Shown in pieces: positions 46,211 to 54,900 of a stretch of 64,000 nucleotides of DNA. The position numbers were made by a program, and so were the translations under genes. Positions within the stretch are counted from its first letter, which is position 1. The number at the start of each line of letters is the position of its first letter. Under the pieces are notes generated by a model. It did not search any database and was not told where the DNA came from. It saw only the letters and a list, made by a program, of their open reading frames with translations. Source of the DNA: Methylobacter luteus IMV-B-3098 (GTDB lineage Bacteria > Pseudomonadota > Gammaproteobacteria > Methylococcales > Methylomonadaceae); assembly GCF_000427625.1 (NCBI RefSeq), contig NZ_KE386569.1:2842789-2906788 (forward strand). The letters are read 5' to 3'.

Positions 46211-47302
46211 ATGTCAAGCATCGAAAAGGCTGATGTAGAAAAACTGCTGAGCACGTTTATCGATCCGAATAATGGCGCTGATCTGGTTTCTGCAAAAACA
46301 GTTAAGGCGATCACGATAGAGGGGGCCAACGTCAGCGTTAAACTCGAACTGGGGTATCCTGCCAAAAGTTATATCGACGAGCTGAAGACTGGCGTCGAGC
46401 AGCACCTGAAAGCGCTGGACGGCATAGGCAATGTAACAGTCGATGTCTCGGTAAAAATCATCTCGCATGCCGTGCAGCAGGCATTGAAGCCGTTGCCCAA
46501 TGTCAAAAATATCATTGCCGTGGCTTCGGGCAAAGGCGGGGTCGGCAAATCCACGACCGCGGTCAATCTGGCATTGGCGCTGGCGGCTGAAGGCGCGCAG
46601 GTCGGCATTCTCGATGCCGACATTTACGGTCCTAGCATTCCGACCATGCTGGGGCTGTCCGGCTCTCCGGCCAGCGAGGACGGCAAGACCATGATGCCAA
46701 AGGTTTCTTACGGCGTGCAGACCAATTCCATCGGCTATCTGGTTGACGCCGACCAGCCGATGATCTGGCGCGGTCCGATGGTGACCAATGCCCTGCAACA
46801 ATTGCTGAAGGATACTAATTGGTCTAACCTCGATTATCTGATTATCGATCTGCCGCCCGGCACCGGCGATATCCAGTTGACCCTGGCGCAGCAGATTCCG
46901 GTCAGCGGCGCAATCATCGTCACGACGCCGCAGGATATCGCTTTGATCGACGCTCAGCGCGGCCTCGGCATGTTCGAAAAAGTCAATGTGCCGGTGCTGG
47001 GGATCGTTGAAAACATGAGCCTGCATATTTGCAGCAACTGCGGCCATGAAGAAGCTATTTTCGGCGAGGGCGGCGGCGCGGCCATGGCCGAGAGAAACCG
47101 GGTTGATTTTCTGGGCTCGCTGCCGCTGGATATCACTATCCGCCAGTTCGCCGACTGCGGTCGGCCAACGGTCGCGGCCGATCCCGACGGGCGTCCGGCG
47201 CAGATCTACAGGGAAATCGCCCGCAAGGCCGCGGCCAAGCTGGCGCTGAAAGCCAAGGATTTCAGCGGTAAGTTTCCTAACATTGTCGTGCAGAATACTT
47301 GA
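46211..47302 (+). CDS. mrp: Mrp/ApbC iron-sulfur cluster carrier ATPase
   Basis: A 363-residue P-loop protein. An N-terminal DUF59-like domain (about 1-90) is followed by the deviant Walker A SGKGGVGKSTTAVNLALALA and the cluster-binding CSNC in LHICSNCGHEEAIF. The ATG at 46211 is preferred because GGAG lies 6 bases before it; an ATG 12 bases upstream has no ribosome site. It assembles or carries 4Fe-4S clusters. Its divergent placement opposite metG is common in gammaproteobacteria. Confidence 0.93.
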   Translation: MSSIEKADVEKLLSTFIDPNNGADLVSAKTVKAITIEGANVSVKLELGYPAKSYIDELKTGVEQHLKALDGIGNVTVDVSVKIISHAVQQALKPLPNVKNIIAVASGKGGVGKSTTAVNLALALAAEGAQVGILDADIYGPSIPTMLGLSGSPASEDGKTMMPKVSYGVQTNSIGYLVDADQPMIWRGPMVTNALQQLLKDTNWSNLDYLIIDLPPGTGDIQLTLAQQIPVSGAIIVTTPQDIALIDAQRGLGMFEKVNVPVLGIVENMSLHICSNCGHEEAIFGEGGGAAMAERNRVDFLGSLPLDITIRQFADCGRPTVAADPDGRPAQIYREIARKAAAKLALKAKDFSGKFPNIVVQNT

Positions 47303-47603
47303 GCCTAAATTCGACAGGTTAACCACGAAGGTTACGAAGATTTATATTGTTTCTTAGTGAACTTCGTGTTCTTCCTGATGAAAGAGTCTTTCCAGTTCTG
47401 TAGGCTATGCATTTATGCCCTATAGGGCATCGCATACCTTTCAAATTTCCTCGGCTCATCGCGGCTCTGGAAAGGTACGCAATGCGTACCCTACAATTGA
47501 ACTGGCTTGGCGTTGGCCGCTGGCCGGTTGTTCCCGCCTTGCGCCCGGCTATCTGTCTGTGTGAAAATTAGTCTTTTTAAATCAACCAGGTATTTAGTAG
47601 TTC
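47303..47603. repeat. Gene-free stretch with small palindromic repeats
   Basis: The mrp-dcd gap has no gene. It holds ACCACGAAGGTTACGAAG (47322-47339) and a reverse-oriented ACTTCGTGTTCTTC nearby, a 16-base perfect palindrome ATGCCCTATAGGGCAT (47415-47430) inside degenerate GTAGGCTATGC / GCATACCTTT arms, and the palindrome GGTACGCAATGCGTACC within 47471-47494. The same units recur after dcd. Confidence 0.7.
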
Positions 47604-48170
47604 ATGAGTATTAAGTCGGACAAGTGGATACGCCGCATGGCGGAAGAGCACGGCATGATCGAGCCGTTTGAAAGCGGTCAGGTCAGAAATGCGGGGCAGG
47701 GGCGCGTCATTTCCTACGGCACATCCAGTTACGGCTATGATGTCCGGTGTTCTGATGAATTCAAGATTTTCACAAATATTAATTCGGCTATCGTCGATCC
47801 GAAAGACTTCGATTCGAACAGCTTCGTCGATGTGAAGTCCGATGTCTGCATCATCCCGCCGAATTCGTTTGCGTTAGCGCGCACGGTCGAATATTTCCGT
47901 ATTCCTCGCGATGTTTTGACGATTTGTCTGGGCAAGTCGACCTATGCGCGCTGTGGCATTATCGTCAACGTCACGCCGCTGGAGCCGGAGTGGGAAGGGC
48001 ATGTGACGCTGGAGTTTTCCAACACCACGCCGCTGCCCGCCAAAATTTACGCTAATGAAGGCGTCGCGCAAATGCTGTTCATCGGCAGCGATGAAGTGTG
48101 TGAAACCTCTTACAAAGACAGAGGCGGCAAGTATCAGGGACAGACTGGCGTTACGTTGCCGAAAACTTAA
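47604..48170 (+). CDS. dcd: dCTP deaminase
   Basis: A 188-residue trimeric enzyme converting dCTP to dUTP for thymidylate synthesis. Family blocks are [29 protein letters not shown]-type strand [35 protein letters not shown] with the catalytic Glu in [14 protein letters not shown]. It is flanked by small palindromic repeats on both sides and has no operon partner. Confidence 0.95.
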   Translation: MSIKSDKWIRRMAEEHGMIEPFESGQVRNAGQGRVISYGTSSYGYDVRCSDEFKIFTNINSAIVDPKDFDSNSFVDVKSDVCIIPPNSFALARTVEYFRIPRDVLTICLGKSTYARCGIIVNVTPLEPEWEGHVTLEFSNTTPLPAKIYANEGVAQMLFIGSDEVCETSYKDRGGKYQGQTGVTLPKT

Positions 48171-48220
48171 GATTGCTGTTGGTTTTGGGCATAATCCCAT
48201 ACCCATCAGCTTAATTATTG

Positions 48221-48396
48221 ACCACGAAGGACACGAAGTAGGGTACGCATTGCGTACCTTTTCAGGGTTGTTGCAAGTCGACAAATTTTAAAAGGTATGC
48301 GATGCATACCCTACAGAACTTCAGCAGCAAATCAAGCCTCAAAAAGGTACGCGATGAGTACCCTACAGGCTTCGTGTTCTCTGTGTTTTTCGTGGT
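48221..48396. repeat. Composite element with inverted ends and three internal palindromes
   Basis: The left end ACCACGAAGGACACGAAG (48221-48238) is mirrored at the right end by CTTCGTGTTCTCTGTG ... CGTGGT (48370-48396). Inside are three related palindromic units: GTAGGGTACGCATTGCGTACC (48238-48258), AAAGGTATGCGATGCATACC (48291-48310) and AAGGTACGCGATGAGTACC (48344-48362), each next to CCCTAC or its complement. It looks like a REP/MITE-like non-coding element with no ORF. Confidence 0.7.
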
Positions 48397-48405
48397 TCTA
48401 TACGC

Positions 48406-48663
48406 TTACTGAACTTTCAATGGCGCCGGTATCTTGGTCGGCGGCATTTGCACAAAGAAACCTTTTTCCTTTAGTCTGGCGATAATTTTGCCGGCATCTT
48501 CTCTGGCCAGTTTGCGTTCCGGCGTTAATTCGAGATCCATGACAAAGGCTATTTTGCCGAAGCTGTTGAACAGCATTTCCGGCACTTTTGAAAAATCGTC
48601 TTTTTTATCGATATATAAATAAAGGTCTTCTTTTTTGAGGCTTTTATAGATGAAACAGTGCAT
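48406..48663 (-). CDS. ycgL: YcgL domain protein
   Basis: An 85-residue protein of the YcgL (UPF0745) family. It begins MHCFIYKSLKKEDLYLYIDK and contains FGKIAFVMDLELTPERKLA, both characteristic. Function unknown; in other gammaproteobacteria it often sits near rnd, absent here. Single gene. Confidence 0.88.
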   Translation of the reverse strand: MHCFIYKSLKKEDLYLYIDKKDDFSKVPEMLFNSFGKIAFVMDLELTPERKLAREDAGKIIARLKEKGFFVQMPPTKIPAPLKVQ

Positions 48664-48745
48664 GGCATTAAACGATAATGAATCAGGGCAGCTATTTTAA
48701 CCATTTTTGTTTAGAATGCCTTAACCTTAATTTTTAATCGCACCG

Positions 48746-49333
48746 ATGGCTAAAACCTCTTTCAATCCCGATACTTTTTTCAAACAGGCCTGTTATTTTG
48801 AAGCGTCGCTGATCGTGGTCGCGGTCGTTCTGGGCTGGATTGCCGGTATCAATCCTTTCGAAAATCTGCGCTTTTCCGAAGCCGCAATCGCTTACGGCGT
48901 GTTGGGAACCGCGCCGTTGTTTATTGTGTTTGGGGCGTTGGAACAGTTGCAGATAGACTCCTTGGCGCATATCAGAAGGCTGCTGATTGATACGCTGGGC
49001 CCCGGTTTGAATCGCTACCACTGGTCCGATGTGTTTATGTTGGCGGCGATTGCCGGTGTATCCGAGGAGATTCTGTTCCGCGGCGTCATTCAGCCCTGGA
49101 TAGAGTCATCGTGGGGCATGACAATAGGACTGATCGGCAGCAACATTATTTTCGGGTTGGTGCATGCCGTGACGCCGCTTTATGCGCTGATGGCGGCACT
49201 GGTGGGGCTTTATCTGGGCTGGACCCTCGATTACGGTGGCGACAGAAACCTGTTGACGCCGATCATCATTCACGGACTCTACGATTTCCTGGCATTTATG
49301 GCGCTGATTCGCGCGTATAGGACGCGTCAATAG
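48746..49333 (+). CDS. CPBP family intramembrane metalloprotease
   Basis: A 195-residue membrane protein with about six helices. The active-site motifs are Glu107-Glu108 and Arg112 in SEEILFRG, His140 in FGLVHAVTP and His176 in IIIHGLYD, as in CAAX-prenyl/Abi proteases. Substrate unknown; related proteins take part in self-immunity to bacteriocins or in signalling. Its 3' end overlaps the convergent GGDEF-EAL gene by 38 bases. Confidence 0.85.
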   Translation: MAKTSFNPDTFFKQACYFEASLIVVAVVLGWIAGINPFENLRFSEAAIAYGVLGTAPLFIVFGALEQLQIDSLAHIRRLLIDTLGPGLNRYHWSDVFMLAAIAGVSEEILFRGVIQPWIESSWGMTIGLIGSNIIFGLVHAVTPLYALMAALVGLYLGWTLDYGGDRNLLTPIIIHGLYDFLAFMALIRAYRTRQ

Positions 49334-51509
49334 AGTTGTCAATATAAGGCTCGGCAGTATACGGCGTCTCCAGCGGGACGGGCTGGCTGATCCAGTACCC
49401 TTGGGCGAAATCAATGCCCAAGGCCACGATTTTGTCATAAACGCCCTTGTTTTCGACAAACTCGGCGATTGTTTTCTTGCCCATCAGATGGCCGATCTCA
49501 TTGATGGACTTAACCATGGCCAGGTCGATTTCGTCGTTGCAGATATCCTGGACGAATATGCCGTCAATCTTCAAATAATCGACCGGCAGGTTTTTCAAGT
49601 AGGCAAATGAAGACAGGCCGCTGCCGAAATCATCCAGCGCAAACTGACAGCCGCTTTCCTTTAACGTGGTAATAAAGGTGGTTGCCATATTCAGATTGGA
49701 AATCGCTGCTGTTTCGGTGATCTCAAAGCAGAACTTATGGGGCGGCAAGGCGTAATAGTCCAGCTGCCGCGTGATGGAAGCCAAAATACCTTCACTGCCC
49801 AGGGTATGCCCGGACAGGTTGATCGTGCACAGCGACAGTTGAGCCAGTTGGCCGGGATTGTCGGCAAGCCAGGCAAACGTCTTCGCGATAATATACTGAT
49901 CGATTTTCGGCATCAGGCCATAGCGTTCGGCGGCCGGGATAAACGCCCCGGGCGGGATCAAGGTGTTATTGTCTTCTATTCTGACCAGGATTTCGTAATG
50001 CTCGCCTTCCTGTTCGTGGATGCTTTTGATGTGGTGTTTGTAAATCCGGAAATGGTCCTTATCGAGGGCTTCATTGAGTTTGGCGATCCAATGCATTTGC
50101 CCGGAGCGTTGCAGGATTTCCTCGGCGTTTTTCTGGTATACGTAAACGCGGTTGCGACCTGCATCCTTGGCGGCATAGCAGCAGGCATCGGCGATCATGA
50201 GCAGGTCGTTGAGCGAGTGGAATTCGTTGTCGATGGCGATTAAACCGATGCTGACGCCGATGCGAAAGCTTTGGCGTTCCCAGCTGAATCGATAATTGGC
50301 GATAATTTCGCGCAGTGAGTTGGCCAGGCGCTCGCCCTGTTCAATCGTGCAATGCTCCATCAGGATGCCGAACTCATCGCCACCCAGTCTTGCCAGTGTA
50401 TCGCGTATTCTGACCTCGTGTTGCAGCAGGGTCGTGACCTGCTTTAACAGTTCATCACCGGCGGTATGGCCGCAGGTATCATTGATGATTTTGAACTGAT
50501 CCAGATCCAGATAACAGAAGGCAAAATCGCCTTCGCCGTGATTTCTCGCCTTTAGAACACGGTTGAGCCTGACTTCAAATTCGCGGCGGTTCACGAGGCC
50601 TGTCAAAGGATCGTGCGCGGCCTGGTAGGCGAGTTCTTTCGACAGGCGGCGTGATGCCGTCACATCGCTGAACACGAGGACCACGCCTTGTAGCTGGCGG
50701 TCCTTGTCATGAATCGGGGCGGCGGAATCCTGGATCGAATATTCAATGCCGTAGCGGTTGATCAACAGCGTGTCATGGCTGACGTGTTCGGTTTCATGGG
50801 TGGCCAGAACGCGAAAGACCGGATTGGGAAGCGGTTTTCGGGTGATGTCATTATAGATATTGAAGACTTCGTCGATGACCCGCCCTCTGGCTTCAGCCAT
50901 GCGCCAGCCGGTCAGCTTTTCGGCAACCGGGTTCAGGAATTCGATAATGCCGTTTTTGGAGGTGGTGATAACGGCGTCGCCTATGGATTTTAACGTAATC
51001 AGCGCGCGTTCTTTTTCCCGTCTTAATTGTTCTTCAGCCTGCTGGCGCTCGCCGATTTCCTGGCGTAATTTGGTCGTGCGTTCCGAAATCAGGTTTTCAA
51101 GCCGGTTGCGGTAATCATCCAGTTCTCTTTCAGCCGCCTTGGCTTTTAAAACATGATTGATGGTAACCGGTATTAACTTCAGGTACTGGCCGCCAAGATC
51201 CTTGGTCAGATAATCGGCCGCTCCCATCTTGAGCGCCCTGACGGCAATATCCTCACCGCCGCTGCCGGTCACGAAAATGACCGAGGCCGTGTCGGGGATA
51301 AAGGCAAACAGGTCGAAGGCCGTGCCGTCTCCCAGGCCATGATCGGCCAGGATGATTTCATAGTCGTTTTTTTGCAGGGCCTCAATGGCTTCTTCCACGG
51401 AGCCGGCAATGTCATAAATGTAAGGCAGATGCTCACGTTTGACAAAGCGCTCGAAACTCATCTGGTCGGTCAGGTCATCTTCGACTAATAACAGTTTTAT
51501 GTCCGTCAT
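49296..51509 (-). CDS. Response regulator with PAS, GGDEF and EAL domains
   Basis: A 737-residue cyclic-di-GMP enzyme. Receiver (about 1-125, phospho-acceptor in ILADHGLGDG), coiled-coil linker, PAS (about 165-285, NPVAEKLTGWRMAE), GGDEF (about 305-465, ARLGGDEFGILME, intact) and EAL (about 480-725). The EAL key residues are kept apart from the signature reading EIL in YEILVRI: EITET, DDFGSG, KIDGIF, EFVE and AQGYWIS. Both synthesis and hydrolysis of c-di-GMP look possible. It is the output end of a three-gene relay with the giant kinase and a single-domain receiver, 5 bases downstream of the latter. Confidence 0.9.
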   Translation of the reverse strand: MTDIKLLLVEDDLTDQMSFERFVKREHLPYIYDIAGSVEEAIEALQKNDYEIILADHGLGDGTAFDLFAFIPDTASVIFVTGSGGEDIAVRALKMGAADYLTKDLGGQYLKLIPVTINHVLKAKAAERELDDYRNRLENLISERTTKLRQEIGERQQAEEQLRREKERALITLKSIGDAVITTSKNGIIEFLNPVAEKLTGWRMAEARGRVIDEVFNIYNDITRKPLPNPVFRVLATHETEHVSHDTLLINRYGIEYSIQDSAAPIHDKDRQLQGVVLVFSDVTASRRLSKELAYQAAHDPLTGLVNRREFEVRLNRVLKARNHGEGDFAFCYLDLDQFKIINDTCGHTAGDELLKQVTTLLQHEVRIRDTLARLGGDEFGILMEHCTIEQGERLANSLREIIANYRFSWERQSFRIGVSIGLIAIDNEFHSLNDLLMIADACCYAAKDAGRNRVYVYQKNAEEILQRSGQMHWIAKLNEALDKDHFRIYKHHIKSIHEQEGEHYEILVRIEDNNTLIPPGAFIPAAERYGLMPKIDQYIIAKTFAWLADNPGQLAQLSLCTINLSGHTLGSEGILASITRQLDYYALPPHKFCFEITETAAISNLNMATTFITTLKESGCQFALDDFGSGLSSFAYLKNLPVDYLKIDGIFVQDICNDEIDLAMVKSINEIGHLMGKKTIAEFVENKGVYDKIVALGIDFAQGYWISQPVPLETPYTAEPYIDNSIDASYTRESAP

Positions 51510-51514
51510 GACAG

Positions 51515-51919
51515 TTATTTCTTTATTGTCCAGTATGAGCGTAACACCTGGATGGCATCAATGAACTGATCGTACTCAACAGGTTTCAATATATAACCTG
51601 AAATACCAAGTTCAAAGCTCTGGTTGACATCCTGTTGTTCCAGCGAGGAAGTCAACATGACCACGGGAATGTTTTTGAAGGCGGGATGATTTTTCAGTTG
51701 CTTCAAGCATTCATGGCCGTTCATCTTGGGCATATTGATGTCTAGCAGGATCATGCAGGGCAGTACATCTTCCGAGTTTTCCAGGTAATGCAGGGCTTCT
51801 TCACCATTATTGACCGTAATCAGTTTATTGACTACGCCGAGTTTTTTTAAGCCGCGTTTCACAGTCATGATGTCGACCTGATCATCCTCGACTAGCAAGA
51901 TGGGTTGAATGCTATTCAT
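51515..51919 (-). CDS. Single-domain response regulator
   Basis: A 134-residue receiver domain with acidic pair VEDDQ, phospho-acceptor Asp in ILLDINMPKMNG and Lys in GYILKPVEY. No output domain. Genes of this type often follow large hybrid kinases and shuttle phosphate. It is encoded 5 bases after the kinase and 5 bases before the GGDEF-EAL protein, so all three are cotranscribed. Confidence 0.93.
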   Translation of the reverse strand: MNSIQPILLVEDDQVDIMTVKRGLKKLGVVNKLITVNNGEEALHYLENSEDVLPCMILLDINMPKMNGHECLKQLKNHPAFKNIPVVMLTSSLEQQDVNQSFELGISGYILKPVEYDQFIDAIQVLRSYWTIKK

Positions 51920-51924
51920 ATTCT

Positions 51925-54900
51925 TTATCTTTTAGGTATGGTGAAAATAAACGAGCTTCCTTTCCCTACTTCCGACTCCAGCCAGATTCTGCCGCCCCAC
52001 GTTGTTACGATTTTCTCTATCAGGCTTAAACCGATGCCTGTGCTTTCTGACTGGTCTTTGGGCTTTAAAGTTTGAAATAATTGGAATATTTTTTCCTGGT
52101 ACTTTTTATCGATGCCGGGACCATTGTCGGACACCGAAAATTGCCAATAATGGCCTTGTTCCATGCAGGTGACTGAGATAATGCCTTTATCCTTATCGTT
52201 ATATTTGATGGCATTATCCAGCAGGTTTTGAAAAACCTGAAAAAGTCTCAGTCTTTCACCAATGATGACCGGCAAATCGGCCTGAATATGCACTTCTATG
52301 TGCTCGGGCGGAGCGATCAGGCTGATCACATCCGCCAGCAATTGCGAACAATCGATTCGCTCCTCGGGTTCCGCAATCCGGCCGACCCTGGAATATTGCA
52401 GGATGCCGTCGATCATGTCGTGCATGCGTCTGGCCCGGTCGCGCAGCAAGGCCATTTGCTCGCGGCCTTCCTCGTCAAAGGCGTCGGCATAATCCTCGCA
52501 AATCCAGCCCGATAGCTGATTGATGGCTCGCAACGGCGCTTTCAGGTCATGGGATACAACGTAGGCAAAATGCTTTAACTCTTCGTTGACACTGTTCAGG
52601 GAGGCCGTGCGTTCTTCAACGCGCTGTTCCAGTTCCGCGTTCAGGGATTGTATCTGCGCCTGGCTGCGCTTCATTTCCTCAATTAATAAGGTATTTTCCA
52701 GCGCTATCGCTGCTTGCGCGGTCAATAAACGAGTCAGCTCGATTTGCTCGGGCGTGAAGGCGGAGGTAATCAGGTTGTTTTCCAGGAACAGGACGCCCAG
52801 GACCTGCTGTTGCTTCAATAACGGCGCGCACAGTATCGATTTAAGGTGCTGGTGTTGAACCGTGTTGTCGGCTATGAAATCACCTTCACTGCCGGCATTG
52901 TCGAAAACCAGCATTTCAGCGGTACGAAAGACATAATTGACGATGGCCATGCTTAAGGTATCGGTGCTCAGGTTCGGGTCGCCCCGAAGTTGCACGTCGA
53001 CGAAGCCATGCTTAATGCCTTTAGCCAATACGGTCAGGTCTTCTTGCGGTTCGGCGATGAGCAGATAGCCGGTTTTGGCGCCGAGCCGCTCCATGATCGA
53101 TTGCAATAAGGCGCTTAGCAAGCCGTTCAGATCCTGCTGCTGCGTAATAGTACGCGTCGCCAGCAGCAGGTAATTGACATCGAGCATCTGCGCCAGCGAC
53201 GTATCGGCGGACATAGTGTCATCACGCTGCAAGGTGATGGCATAGTTATCGATCAGTTGCTTAACTTTAATTTCCGCGCCGCAGTCATGATAGTGGCCAG
53301 CCGCCCGGGTTAGATAGTAATTGGCATAACTATGCTGGGATTCCACCAATATCTGACCCAGTCGCTCATTCAGGAAGCCTTCCAGCAAGGTGAAATGCTG
53401 CGATTTGCTCAGGTCGATTGCATCGAGGCAGTGGCGGCGTGTTTCGCTGAAATCGTCGGCATGATTGGCCTGTTCCATCAGCATAAAGGTTAGGTAGGGC
53501 TTTAAAATCGGCCCGAGCGAGGCCCAGGTTTGCACCTGTTCCAGGCAGAAGTCTAGCGTCTCTTGTTCGTCGCCCGGGATGTCCTTATGAAGTCTGAGCC
53601 CGTTCACATACCGAAATACATACCACAGGCGATTGAGGATGTTGTCGCTCAAGCCGCGCAAGTAAGGTTCCGCCTGATGCAGGTAGTCAGCCGCTTGTTC
53701 GTAATTGCCCAGGTAATGGCTGCTGATGCCTTTCAGTGAGTAGTAGCCGCCTATCGAGACAACGTGTTTATCGGCCTCCCATTTATTGAGTTTGGCGGTT
53801 ATAACCTGTTCACTGTATGGCGTTCGCCCCGTATTCATCATATCCGCCCAGCCGGCCAGCGCGCTTTCGGCCAGTCCCAGGGACAGGGATAAATTGAACC
53901 GGTTGGAAAAATGGATGCATTCCTCGGCCACTTCGATGACCTGCCGCAAGTGGGCGCCCTGGTGGATTAAATGCCATATATACGGGCCGTAGGACAAGCC
54001 GGCGTTGTATAAATCGCCGCAGTTTTTACCGCGGTGAATGTTTTTCTGGCACTGCTCGATAATATAAGCCGAATCGCTGCGATTATGCATGTTGGTCCAT
54101 AAAATGCCGTTAATACCTTTTGTTGCGCCAAATGTGTCAGGATAGCGGTGCGCCAGGGCCAGCCCCAGATCTTCATAGCGGAAGGACAGCTCATACTGGC
54201 TTTGACGCTGCAGATACAAACCCACCATCGAGAAACCGTAAATGACCGATTCATCGACGCCGCCGGCCAGACAGTTCTGCGTCGATTGAATAGCCGATAA
54301 ATAAAGCTGCGGCACCATGTCAGCCAGATAGTAATCGGGAATCAGTTCGCTGTAGATGCCGGTTTCAATTTGAGTAGCTCTATCGCTGCTGGGTTCAATA
54401 TCGAGGATTTTCTGCCAGATATCCGTATCGCGCTGATGGATCTGCTTCATAATTGCAGTCGCACGCTCCAGGGCCAAGTCATCATTTTCGGGAATAGCGC
54501 GGTTGAAATAGGCCAGACCGCGATTGCCCAGGGCGATGGCCTGTTCGAATTTGCCCATCGAGGACAGGCCGGTCGTCTGTTCGTATAAGCAGTCGATGCG
54601 GTCGATATCGCTTTTGGCCCGACTGATCAATGTGTTAAGGATCTGCTCCGATTCCGGCTGGTTGCCCAAAGCCATTTCCGTCCTGGCCAGGTATTTGTGC
54701 AGCGAAAACAAACACGCATAATCGGTATCCCAACTTTCTTCAAGGAACAGATTTTTGCTTTGATGGAAAAAATAGTTGGCATTGTCCATCGCCAGCGCCC
54801 TCATGGCTGCGATGCCGGCGTAGTAATTGAACTTCGCCTCTTCAATGCGGCTGTCGGTGCTTTGATCGGGCTCTCGTCCGTTAGCCAGGTGTTCGACGAT

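Noticed and set aside
46214-47326. 370-codon open frame antisense to mrp
   Set aside because: Shadow of mrp; composition and lack of motifs speak against it.
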